64,000 bases of DNA, taken from positions 310,001-374,000 of the forward strand of contig JAXLYI010000006.1 of assembly GCA_046351555.1 (NCBI GenBank), in the 5' to 3' direction. Below the pieces are notes generated by a model that was given only the letters and a program-made list of their open reading frames with translations, had not been told where the DNA came from and searched no databases. Shown here one piece after another: positions 51,601 through 58,954 of this stretch. The stretch comes from CAISKJ01 sp046351555 (GTDB lineage Bacteria > Myxococcota_A > Polyangia > Polyangiales > Ga0077539). Numbering within the stretch: the stretch's first letter is position 1; every line of letters begins with the position of its first letter. Made by a program: the position numbers and the translations under genes.

Positions 51601-51822
51601 GCGGGCACGATGATCAACGCCCGCGCGCCGACCGCCGTCGTCGGCATCACCGACGCGGTCGGGCTCGCGCTCGGCGACCAGCACACCTGCGCGCGGCTCG
51701 CGAGCGGGGCGGTGACGTGCTGGGGCTACCGCACGGGCGGCAGGATCGGCGACGGGCTGGTCGAGGACGGCATGACGGTGTCCGTCACGGCCCCGGCGGG
51801 CGCGATCTTCAGCCTGCCGTGA
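48643..51822 (+). CDS. Large surface lipoprotein with Asp-rich tether, Cys-rich repeats and 14 RCC1-type repeats
   Basis: The 1059-aa protein has a lipoprotein signal (MQKYVLIAAAAMLVAC, C16), then ~105 residues of Asp/Ala/Val/Pro-rich tether with tandem repeats. Two Cys-rich MopE-like modules follow (GTSRPCYGGAAGTAGVGRC and CGDMVDDDCNGMADDGC, and a second copy), then a further Cys block. From about residue 340 to the end there are 14 repeats of about 50 residues with core HTCALRATGAVLCWGLN then GQLGDG, as in RCC1/BNR beta-propellers. Each repeat carries two cysteines (TCA and CWG), so each blade probably has its own disulfide. This suits an exported protein rather than a cytoplasmic exchange factor. 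Fourteen blades would make two seven-bladed propellers. Partner and ligand unknown. Confidence 0.92.
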   Translation: MQKYVLIAAAAMLVACNDERPTAGDAAADAAADVTVDVAVDAAADVAADSLASPDVAADQPPPTDAGDASPDAPSEDVPVPPDAAPDAPGDVAAPDAPGDVAAPDAASTDGMTVDAATDAPDDLGARCTPGTSRPCYGGAAGTAGVGRCRAGTQYCNVSGGYDACLGEQLPAAAETCGDMVDDDCNGMADDGCGECSPGATRSCYAGPAGTAGRGRCRAGTQTCGADRRWGASCAGEVVPGAETCNNQDDDCNGTADDGAATAGCALANATATCRAGACAVAACATGFGDCDAAAANGCETALATATDHCGACGSACAAGQTCAAGRCAGGSADDLAAGGANACAILPGGRVACWGADQYGQLGNGATGHRAAPVFVSGLNDATDVEAGARAQHVCAIRAGGAVVCWGENGNYHLGDGTNVRRLTPVAVAGLTDAVQLALGSQHTCALRRTGRVVCWGYNATGQLGDGTTSTRPVPSEVPGIADATQVVAGADHTCALRATGAVLCWGLNANGQLGDGSLTTRLLPVTAGVTGATALAAGGAHTCVIRGGGVVTCWGVNSSGQLGDGLRAAGRAAAADVVGVTDAAELALGFTHSCARRRGGAVSCWGYNGAGALGDGTSTDRLTPVPVAGLADAARLVAGGGFTCARRTSGAVACWGDNTVGQLGDGRLNNRPLANRDIQGIPGPLPCTGAGCALPISAGSDATCAVRPGGAVSCWGGNGVGQLAEADAAPRSAPYPVTLPAAATHVALGGGHACARLATGAVACWGANTSGELGVASPASSATAVVVAGLADVVEVVSGAYHTCARVTDGRVLCWGQNSLNQLGEGSTGNRSIPAAVGGGASPVADASAVAAGSYSTCAIRAGGALWCWGYNRDGQLGDGTTTARSLPVQVRAPDGMVGAFTGVEQVAVGISFACALRGGAVSCWGDNSAGQLGDGTTTTRATAVTVPGLRDAVEIRAGAGHVCARRATGALVCWGRNDLGQLGAGTMINARAPTAVVGITDAVGLALGDQHTCARLASGAVTCWGYRTGGRIGDGLVEDGMTVSVTAPAGAIFSLP
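48895..48948 (+). repeat. 27-bp tandem duplication in the lipoprotein tether
   Basis: Two units (48895-48921 and 48922-48948) differ by one base (t/c) and encode APDAPGDVA twice. The period equals that of the repeat in the tether of the FGE-fold lipoprotein at 4971-5024. Confidence 0.85.
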
Positions 51823-51920
51823 CCTCCGGCGGACGTCGCCGCGCAGGTGCTCGCCTCGCTCGACGCGCGCCCGCGCTGACGCCCGTCGCGCCACCCACCG
51901 CCGCCGCAACCCACCGTCGG

Positions 51921-52071
51921 CGCCTCCGCGCGGCATCCGCTGCCACCGCGAGGCCCCCTCCCAGCCTCCGCGCGGCATCTGTTGCCGCCCCGCCGCCCCT
52001 GCGCCCCCCGCTGCCCGCCATCTGCTCCCGCGTGCGGGCACCGGACGCGCCTCCGTCCGGCATCCGTTCGC
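51921..52071. repeat. Degenerate direct repeats with about 42-bp spacing in an intergenic region
   Basis: Related 24-bp copies lie at 51921-51944, 51963-51986 and 52048-52071 (shared core gcctccg..cggcatc), with a weaker copy near 52002-52029. Spacing is 42 bp and then about 2x42 bp. They fill much of the 289 bp between the RCC1 lipoprotein stop and the next gene. I see no gene in that stretch on either strand; the repeats may be protein-binding sites or an eroded minisatellite. Confidence 0.5.
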
Positions 52072-52111
52072 GCGCCTCACACTCCGGCGCGCCCCGCCGT
52101 TGTTCGCGGTG

Positions 52112-52948
52112 ATGCGTTCATCCTCTGCCAAGGCGAAGGCCGCCGCGCGCTTCGTCCTCCCGCCGCAGCTCCTCGGGGCCGCGGCGCTCGCTGCGTTCCG
52201 CGAGGAGGCCCAGAGCCTCGCGGACGATCAGGTCGTGGGGTTCAACGTCGACCCCGCGGTCATGATGGCCAACCTGCGCACCGGCGTCGCGTCGGTGCAC
52301 CCGCGCCTCGGCGAGCTCGTCGAGGCGCGGCCCCGCACGAAGGTGCCGTGGATCCTCTCCATCGCCAACCTCGGCCACGCGATCGAGTACGCGGTGGCCA
52401 ACTGCAACACCGCCCCCGCGGTGTCGCGCGCCGAGCTCGACGCGAAGTACGCCGAGCTCCAGCGCTACCGGGAGCCCGCGCTCCACTTCGCCCGCGGCCT
52501 CGCGTCCGACCTCTTCGCGAAGCTCCCCGCGCAGGAGGTGAGCGCCATCGAGGCGGGCAAGGGGTACTACGACCACGGGCAGGACGGCGTGTCGCTCGCG
52601 TCGCTCTTCCGCCGCCACGCGGACGAGATCGCGGGGATGCACCCGTTCACGCCCGCGCAGCTCTCCACCATGGAGCACCTCGGCGCCGAGGTGGCCGCGT
52701 CGGTCACGCCCGGCGGCGCGCGCCCGAAGGACCGCGTCGCCGTCGGCGTCTCGCCCGCGCTGCGCGACCGGCTCTGGACGCTGCTCCGCCAGCGCCACGC
52801 CGAGCTGCGCAAGTGCGGCGTCGAGCTCTTCGGCGAGGACGAGGTCGACGAGAAGGTGCCGCGCCTCAACCGCCGCGTGCAGGTCGTCAGCGCCCCGCAG
52901 AACGACAACGGCGGCGGCGAAGAGCCCGCGCCCGCCCCCGACGCCTGA
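52112..52948 (+). CDS. Hypothetical protein upstream of the nuclease-STAND gene
   Basis: The 278-aa soluble protein opens MRSSSAKAKAAARFVLPPQL and is mostly alpha-helical, with few distinctive motifs: VVGFNVDPAVMMANLRTG near residue 45, GYYDHGQDGVSLASLFRRH near 160, and an acidic to Pro/Ala tail. There is no signal peptide or membrane helix. I do not recognise a family. TTG 52100 and GTG 52109 are alternative starts; ATG 52112 is preferred. It precedes the nuclease-STAND gene by 81 bp on the same strand, but nothing in the sequence shows that they work together. Confidence 0.6.
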   Translation: MRSSSAKAKAAARFVLPPQLLGAAALAAFREEAQSLADDQVVGFNVDPAVMMANLRTGVASVHPRLGELVEARPRTKVPWILSIANLGHAIEYAVANCNTAPAVSRAELDAKYAELQRYREPALHFARGLASDLFAKLPAQEVSAIEAGKGYYDHGQDGVSLASLFRRHADEIAGMHPFTPAQLSTMEHLGAEVAASVTPGGARPKDRVAVGVSPALRDRLWTLLRQRHAELRKCGVELFGEDEVDEKVPRLNRRVQVVSAPQNDNGGGEEPAPAPDA

Positions 52949-53029
52949 GCGTCGCCCGCCCCTCTCTGCCGCATCGACGCCCGCGTGGAGACCGTTGCGC
53001 TCCGCGCGGGATTGCGTACCGTGCGGCCG

Positions 53030-56000
53030 ATGGAGATCGGGTTCTCGACGCTCGACCGCCGCCGCCTCGAAGACCTGAAAGATACGGACTTCGAACGCTT
53101 CTGTGAGGAGCTCGTCCGCTTCGAGGCGCGCGAGCGCCACGTCGACGCGGCCGTCCGCGGGCCGCTGAGGTCCGGCGAGGTCGACGGCGGCAAGGACCTC
53201 CTCCTCGTCGTTCAATCCCCGCCGCGCCGGAGTCGTGCTCAGTTTCCAGAGGCGCTGACCGAGGACGGATTGAGCGAGACCTTCTTCTCGTGCAAGGCCG
53301 GCGCGGACTGGCAGGCCGATGTGAAGGACGACGCCGCGCGCAAGGGCGGCATGGCCCGCGTGCTGGCGCGCGGGGGCCGCTTCACCCTGCTCGTCAACCG
53401 GCCCGTGGACGTCGAGCGCCTCACGGAGAGCGCCCCGAAGGCGTCGAAGGCACGCGCGAGGAAGAGCTTCGTCCGGCAGGTCGCGGAGCTCGCTTCGAAG
53501 GCCATGGCGGGCGCGCGGAAGAAGCCGCCGAGCGTGGAGGAGATCGAGGCCCGGATCACGATCTACGACGCGAACGCGATCGTCGCCTTCCTGCGCGTCC
53601 ACCGCCCGTCCCTCGGCGCGGAGTTCAAGCGCGCCCTCGGGATCGTCGAGCCACCCGGCGTCGTCTCCGTGGAGCGTTGGCGCCTGGAGCAGAAGCGCGG
53701 CCCGCGGAAGCTGCCGGACTTCGCGCGCGACGCGGCGCGCGAGCGGGCCATCGCGGAACTCCTGGCCATGTTCGAAGGTGGGGAGTCGCGCGCGGTGTGG
53801 ATCGACGGCGCGCCGGGCATCGGCAAGACGCGGCTCGTCCTCGAGGCGCTCACGCGCGCCCGCGATCACCAGCCGCGCGTCTGCGTCGCGCCGCGCGAGC
53901 CCGTCGGCGCGGAGGCCCTCGAACGCTACGACCTCGTCGCGAAGATGCCCGAGGTGATCCTCGTCATCGACGAGTGCCCCGCGAGCCGGGTCCATCTTCT
54001 CTACAGCAAGTTCGCCGCCGCGGTGGACGACTGCGGCGAGGCCGCGCGGCGCGCGTGCCTGGTGCTCATCGGCCCGCCCGGCGAAGCCATCGCGCCCTTG
54101 GGCCTCCGCCGGATGCCGCTGGAGCCGCTCGGCGACGACGCACTCCGTCAGGTCATCGAACGGGAGTACCGCGGGGACGCCGCCCAGGTCGACGCCGTGC
54201 TCCGGCTCGCGGAAGGCTTCCCCTGGTACGCGGTGTTGTTGGCGAGGGAGTTCGGCCGCAGCAACGTCTCGCCGACGGACGGGGCCGACACGAGCTTCGC
54301 GGCGAAGGTCGCCATCGCCCCGCTGCCCACCACCGGCTCGGGGGACGACGAGTGGAGGCGGGAGGTGCTGGCAAGGGCGCGGGCCCTGCTCGCGGTCATC
54401 CTGCTGGAACGGCGGCCCTGGCCGTCTCGCGACGAAGCCGCACGGACCGCGCTCTTCCGCGCGGTCGGCCTCCCCTCCTGGGAAGACCTGAACGACCGGA
54501 TCCGGGCCTGCGTCGAGCGCGGCTTGATCCGCCAGAGCGAGGACACGGAGTTCCGCTATGTGACGCCGGCGGTGCTGGCGCGCGAGGTGCTGATCCTCCT
54601 GCTCACGCCGCCCGGAGGTGGCGGCCCCAGCCTGTGCCGCCACGCGCCGGAGCTCGCGGACGGCCTCCACGAGCGCCTCTCGGAGTTCGGCGTCCCGGAC
54701 GGCCTGCAGCGCGAGCTCGCGCGGGAGACGCTCGACGACTGGCGAAACGCGCGCACGCTCCCCGAGCTCGCCCGCCGCGCCAGCCGGCGGTCTCTCCTGT
54801 TCGTCGCGACGCGGTGCCCCCTGGAGGCCGCGACGTATCTGCGCGAGGTCACCGCACGTCCCTTCCCGCAGGAAGAAGCCCCCCGGGCCATCGCCGCCGT
54901 GGCGCCGGCCCTCGGCCACCTCCTCTCGCGGCGCGGGTGCTTCGCCGAAGCGGAGGGGGCTCTCTTCCCGCTCGTCGTCGCGGAGAGGGGAGAGTCGATG
55001 CGGCCCGCGACGGACGTCTGGGCGAGGTCCCTCATGCCGGCGTGGGGGGAGACCTACGCGACGCATCGAGAGCGTGCGGACACGCTCGCCCGACGGGTGC
55101 GGTCGGCCGGGGGTGAAGACCGCCTCGCCGCGCTCGCGGCGCTCGACGCCGTCGCCTCGTCAAACTGGTGGACCGTTCGGACGCCCCTCGACGGCGAATG
55201 GCCGAGGCCCGATCCGACGGAGGTGGTGCGCGCGACCGCCTTCGCGTGGCACCTGCTGGCCGAGCGAACCGCCGACCCGGACCCCTCCGTCGCTCATCGG
55301 GCGCAGGCGATCGTCTGCCGTCACGTGCGCAACGCCGTTCGCGCCGGGGTGGCGCTCGACGCGGTGGGCGAGCTCTCTCGCCGCGCGAATGGGTGGCCCG
55401 ACGCGAGTCGCTCCGATCTCCGCGCCGCGCTCGACTTGATCGACCGATACGATGGCGCCTTCGTGGCGTCCGCGCCGGGCCTCGCGGAGCGCCTCGCCGC
55501 GCTGCGGGCGGCCCTGGAGCCTCGCACCTGGCGGGACCGTCTCTTCGACCGCGTCGCCCACTGGCATCCCGGCGCTTCGAAGGCGAGCGACGAGCGAGAC
55601 GCGGACCGCGCGCTGGCGCGTGAAGGGATCGCGAACGGCGACCTCGACCGATCACTCGACTGGCTCGACGGGCCCGACGCGCGCCGCGCGAACGTGTTCA
55701 TGCGCGGCGCGGGGGAGGTCGACGAGGCGCGCGCTCTGCTCCCGCACCTGCTCCAGCGGGTCCGCTCGGGTGCTTCGAAGAACCCCCTCCTCCTCCCCCA
55801 CTACCTCGGGGGCATGGCGGACGGCGGCGCGGGCGATGAGGTGATCTCGCTCCTCCGGTCGTGGAGGGGCGAGCCGGCGCTCGCTCGCACGACCTTCATG
55901 ACGACATGGCTGCTGGGCGCCTCCGAGGAGGGCGTGGCGTGGATCCTCGAAGACCTTCGCGCAGGCGACCTGTGGCCTTCCGACCTGCACCTGCTCGAAT

Positions 56001-56803
56001 CCGGCCCGTGGGACCGGGACGTGTCGTGGCGGGCCGTCGAACCCCTGGTGACCGAGCTGCTCGGCGCCGAGGCGGCGCACGCGACGCAGCTCGCGGCCTC
56101 CCTGCTCAACCGCCGCCTGCGGCGCGACCCCGACCTCGCGGACGCGATCGCACCGCAGCTCGCGCGCGCGCTGGCTCGGCTGATGGCGGGCGCGGCCTCC
56201 GGCGAAGCGCTCGCGGCGCACGAATGCGAGGTCGGGCTCGATCAACTCCTGGCGCTCGGACGGCGCGGCGAGGTGCTGGAGCTGGCGTCGGAAGCGCTCC
56301 GGCGAGGACCGGAGTCCGCGGGCTTCGAGCACGCCTGGAAGGCGCTTCTCCAGATCGCGCAAGACGACGCCGTCGCGGTCTGGCAGCGCGTCGCTCCCGT
56401 GCTCGACGGGCCTCGCTCGGATGAGCTCCGTTGGGACTGGCGCTGGCAGGCCCTCGGCAGGCTCCTGCCCGCCGACGAGGTCCTCTCGTGGATCGGGGAT
56501 GACTTCTGGCGCGCCCGCGTCGCGGGGAGCTTCGCCGTCGTCACGGAGGCCCCCCTGCCTCACCTCACGCGCTCGCTGCTCATCCGATTCGGGGCGCGCG
56601 GCGACGTGGCGTCGATCCTCTACACCCGCGTCCTGTCCGCGCCTCCCCAGGCGGAGAGCCATGCGTCCTTTCTCCGCGAGCAGGTGCAACGGGCGCACGC
56701 CTGGGCCGCGGACGAGGACCCCGAGGTGGCGACCTGGGCGCGCCGATGCGAAGCCGGCCTACGGGAGAGCGCGGAGCGGTCGCTGCGGGCGGACGTCGGC
56801 TGA
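53030..56803 (+). CDS. Nuclease-STAND ATPase, candidate Avs-like antiphage protein
   Basis: The 1257-aa protein has three parts. Residues about 12-110 resemble a PD-(D/E)XK nuclease of the Mrr/DUF4297 type: KDTDFERFCEELV, catalytic-type D52-G-G-K-D56 (VDGGKDLLLVV) and S87-C-K89 (FFSCKAG). Residues about 235-560 form a P-loop NTPase, with Walker A GAPGIGKT (259-T267, K266) and Walker B VILVIDE (D314, E315), then a winged-helix-like region. The remaining ~650 residues are Leu/Ala/Arg-rich helical repeats, the usual sensor part of STAND proteins. This order matches antiviral STAND (Avs) proteins, in which the C-terminus binds a phage protein and the nuclease then degrades DNA. The ATG at 53030 is preferred to GTG 52985. 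Codon use is a little less G+C-extreme than in the neighbours, which fits transfer. Confidence 0.8.
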   Translation: MEIGFSTLDRRRLEDLKDTDFERFCEELVRFEARERHVDAAVRGPLRSGEVDGGKDLLLVVQSPPRRSRAQFPEALTEDGLSETFFSCKAGADWQADVKDDAARKGGMARVLARGGRFTLLVNRPVDVERLTESAPKASKARARKSFVRQVAELASKAMAGARKKPPSVEEIEARITIYDANAIVAFLRVHRPSLGAEFKRALGIVEPPGVVSVERWRLEQKRGPRKLPDFARDAARERAIAELLAMFEGGESRAVWIDGAPGIGKTRLVLEALTRARDHQPRVCVAPREPVGAEALERYDLVAKMPEVILVIDECPASRVHLLYSKFAAAVDDCGEAARRACLVLIGPPGEAIAPLGLRRMPLEPLGDDALRQVIEREYRGDAAQVDAVLRLAEGFPWYAVLLAREFGRSNVSPTDGADTSFAAKVAIAPLPTTGSGDDEWRREVLARARALLAVILLERRPWPSRDEAARTALFRAVGLPSWEDLNDRIRACVERGLIRQSEDTEFRYVTPAVLAREVLILLLTPPGGGGPSLCRHAPELADGLHERLSEFGVPDGLQRELARETLDDWRNARTLPELARRASRRSLLFVATRCPLEAATYLREVTARPFPQEEAPRAIAAVAPALGHLLSRRGCFAEAEGALFPLVVAERGESMRPATDVWARSLMPAWGETYATHRERADTLARRVRSAGGEDRLAALAALDAVASSNWWTVRTPLDGEWPRPDPTEVVRATAFAWHLLAERTADPDPSVAHRAQAIVCRHVRNAVRAGVALDAVGELSRRANGWPDASRSDLRAALDLIDRYDGAFVASAPGLAERLAALRAALEPRTWRDRLFDRVAHWHPGASKASDERDADRALAREGIANGDLDRSLDWLDGPDARRANVFMRGAGEVDEARALLPHLLQRVRSGASKNPLLLPHYLGGMADGGAGDEVISLLRSWRGEPALARTTFMTTWLLGASEEGVAWILEDLRAGDLWPSDLHLLESGPWDRDVSWRAVEPLVTELLGAEAAHATQLAASLLNRRLRRDPDLADAIAPQLARALARLMAGAASGEALAAHECEVGLDQLLALGRRGEVLELASEALRRGPESAGFEHAWKALLQIAQDDAVAVWQRVAPVLDGPRSDELRWDWRWQALGRLLPADEVLSWIGDDFWRARVAGSFAVVTEAPLPHLTRSLLIRFGARGDVASILYTRVLSAPPQAESHASFLREQVQRAHAWAADEDPEVATWARRCEAGLRESAERSLRADVG

Positions 56804-56820
56804 CCCGCCGCCCCCCGCCC

Positions 56821-58368
56821 TCACCCCCGCCGCGCCGCGCACAGCAGCCCGCGCTGCGCGATCTGCCGCGCGGCCTCCTCACGCACGCCCCAGTGCCGCG
56901 CGGTGAGCGCGAGCCGCAGCATCACCGCCCCCGCCTCGTCGCCGAGCGCCCGCGCGAGGCCCGCCACCAGCGCCTCCGCGGTGTACCCCTCGCCGTCGGA
57001 CGCCTCGATCGCCGCCGCCACCGCCGCGCGGTGCGCCCGCATCACCTCCGGCGCCCACGCGAGCCCCGCGAACGTCTCGCAGCGCGCGGCCCCGGTCGCC
57101 TCGCGCGCCGCCGCGACGAGCGCGTCGACCGTCGCCGCGTCCCGCCGATGCACGAGGCACCACCGCGCCGTAGCGCCCACCGCGCCGCCCGCGGCCGCGA
57201 ACGCGCGCAGCGCCGCCACGTGGTGGTCGCCGCCGCGCAGCCGGTCGATCGCGCCGAGGACGTTGTTCCGCACGCCCTCGTCGCCGACGTCGAACGCGAA
57301 GTCGAGCGCCGGCAGGTCGGCCGCCGTCGCGCGCACCAGCAGGGCGCAGGTGAGCTGCACGCGCCGCGCCCGGTCGCCGAGGGAGGCGAGCCACGCGCGG
57401 GCCGACGCGCTGTAGTGCTCGTGCCAGCGCGCGAGGAGCGCTGCCTCGACCTCCAGCGCGAGCGTCGCGCCGCGGACCAGCGAGGCCGCGAGGGCGGGGC
57501 CGTACGCCCACTCACGCAGGTGCCTCAGCGCGCGGGAGTAGCGCGCCCAGAGCGCTGCGTCGCGGGCGAGGCCGGGCGTCCGCGCGTGCGCGCTCCACCG
57601 GAGGACGGCGTTGCGCAGGCGCCGCGCGAAGAGGCCCGGGCCGAGCGCGTCGGCCAGCGCGCCGGTGGGGCCGAGCAGCGCGGCCTGCGCGCGCTCCCGC
57701 ACGCCGGGGAGCTCGCGGAGCAGCGGCCAGAGGTCGGGGACGTCGTCGATCGCCTCGACCACGCCGTCGCGGCCCGCGAGCACCTCGGCCCGCCAGTGGC
57801 GCGCGAGGAGCGCGAGGGCGCGCTCGTCGCGGCCGGCGAGGCGACCGGCGAGCCAGACGTCGCGCTCCTCGGGGGGAACGGGGGCCTCCGCCGTCCAGCG
57901 CGCGATCAGGGCGTCGAGCAGCGGCGACGCGGGCTCGTCGTTGTTGAGGACGACGGTGTGGAGCAACTGGAAGGCGGCCCGGGGCGCGAGTCCCTCGACC
58001 CACGCGAGCGCCTGCTCGACGAGCGCGGGCGCGCGGGCCGCGCAGAGCACCGCGGAGGCGGAGACAGGCGTCGGCGCGTCGGGGGCGCGGCGGCAGTGGA
58101 GGGCGCCCGCGGCCTCGCCGAGCAGCGCGCGGTAGCGGGGGACGGGCACGTCGACGCCGACGCGGACGAGCGCGGCGAGCGCGGCGGAGCAGAGGCGCCC
58201 GTCGACGTCGTCGTCGTGCACAACGGCGAGGAGCTCGTCGGCGAGCGCGGGGATGACGGCGTGGCCGACGAGCCCGAGGGCGGCGAGGCGGGCGTGGAGT
58301 TCGCCCTCGCGGCAGCGGGCGCGGAGGGCGGCGAGGCAGTCGTCGAGGGTGTCGAGCGGTGGGTTCAT
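56821..58368 (-). CDS. Helical-repeat (HEAT-like) protein, hypothetical
   Basis: The 515-aa soluble protein consists almost entirely of Ala/Leu/Arg-rich helices with spacing like HEAT or Armadillo repeats, for example AALAALVRVGVDVPVPRYR, EAIDDVPDLWPLLRELPG, and AARWCLVHRRDAATVDALVA-type units. It lacks enzymatic motifs. Such scaffolds usually bind other proteins. It is convergent with the nuclease-STAND gene (17-bp gap) and divergent from the endonuclease V-like gene (73 bp). The ATG at 58368 gives MNPPLDTLDDCLAALRARC. The function is not known. Confidence 0.6.
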   Translation of the reverse strand: MNPPLDTLDDCLAALRARCREGELHARLAALGLVGHAVIPALADELLAVVHDDDVDGRLCSAALAALVRVGVDVPVPRYRALLGEAAGALHCRRAPDAPTPVSASAVLCAARAPALVEQALAWVEGLAPRAAFQLLHTVVLNNDEPASPLLDALIARWTAEAPVPPEERDVWLAGRLAGRDERALALLARHWRAEVLAGRDGVVEAIDDVPDLWPLLRELPGVRERAQAALLGPTGALADALGPGLFARRLRNAVLRWSAHARTPGLARDAALWARYSRALRHLREWAYGPALAASLVRGATLALEVEAALLARWHEHYSASARAWLASLGDRARRVQLTCALLVRATAADLPALDFAFDVGDEGVRNNVLGAIDRLRGGDHHVAALRAFAAAGGAVGATARWCLVHRRDAATVDALVAAAREATGAARCETFAGLAWAPEVMRAHRAAVAAAIEASDGEGYTAEALVAGLARALGDEAGAVMLRLALTARHWGVREEAARQIAQRGLLCAARRG

Positions 58369-58441
58369 CGGGGGGCGCGCGGAAAAGCGCCGTCACCCGG
58401 GAGCGCGACCACACCCACCGGCGCGGGTACACTCGCGGGCC

Positions 58442-58951
58442 GTGGGCCTCGCCATCGCCATCCTCGACGTCGACTACCGCGACGACCACGCCTTCGCCGC
58501 GTGCGTGCTGGCCGACGCCTGGGACGCGCCGGCGCCGCGGCGCGAGCTCGCGGTGCGGGTCGACGGGGTGGCGCCCTACGAGCCCGGGTCGTTCTACAAG
58601 CGCGAGCTGCCGTGCCTGCTGGCGGTGCTGGCGGCGGCGGGTGAGCCTCTGGCGTGCGCGGTGGTCGACGGCTACGTGCGGCTCGACCGCGACGGGCGCC
58701 CGGGGCTCGGCGCGCGGCTCCATGAAGCCCTCGGCGGCGCGACGCCGGTGGTGGGCGTGGCGAAGAAGCGCTTCGGCGACGGCGCCTTCGCCGAGCGCGT
58801 GCTGCGCGGCGAGAGCGCGACGCCGCTGTGGGTCACGGCCGCGGGCATGGGCGACGCAGAGGCCGCCGCCCACGTCCGCGCGATGCACGGGCGCTTCCGC
58901 GTCCCGACACTGCTGACGCGCGCCGACCGGCTCTGCCGCGACGCGCGGTGA
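58442..58951 (+). CDS. Endonuclease V family protein, shortened and divergent
   Basis: Endonuclease V cuts DNA next to deaminated bases such as inosine. This 169-aa protein keeps the order of family motifs: an early metal aspartate (AILDVDYRDD), the PYEPGSFYKRELP segment with its glutamate, then AVVDGYVRLDRDGRPGLG, and PVVGVAKKRFG. It is about 50 residues shorter than the usual 215-225 aa, mainly at the N-terminus. The conserved G-x-x-HPR of the third motif is replaced (RLDRDGRP), although the aspartate of VVDG is kept. The GTG at 58442 is the start compatible with the motif; no strong ribosome binding site is seen. It may be an altered-specificity enzyme. Confidence 0.75.
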   Translation: MGLAIAILDVDYRDDHAFAACVLADAWDAPAPRRELAVRVDGVAPYEPGSFYKRELPCLLAVLAAAGEPLACAVVDGYVRLDRDGRPGLGARLHEALGGATPVVGVAKKRFGDGAFAERVLRGESATPLWVTAAGMGDAEAAAHVRAMHGRFRVPTLLTRADRLCRDAR

Positions 58952-58954
58952 GGC

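Noticed and set aside
48595..52131. Minus-strand open frame of about 1178 codons opposite the RCC1 lipoprotein
   Set aside because: It mirrors the repeat structure of the lipoprotein gene and has no signal peptide or known fold; it is a shadow frame.
52118..55066. Minus-strand open frame of about 980 codons opposite the 278-aa gene and the nuclease-STAND gene
   Set aside because: No motifs, composition typical of antisense frames; the plus strand has Walker A/B and nuclease motifs.
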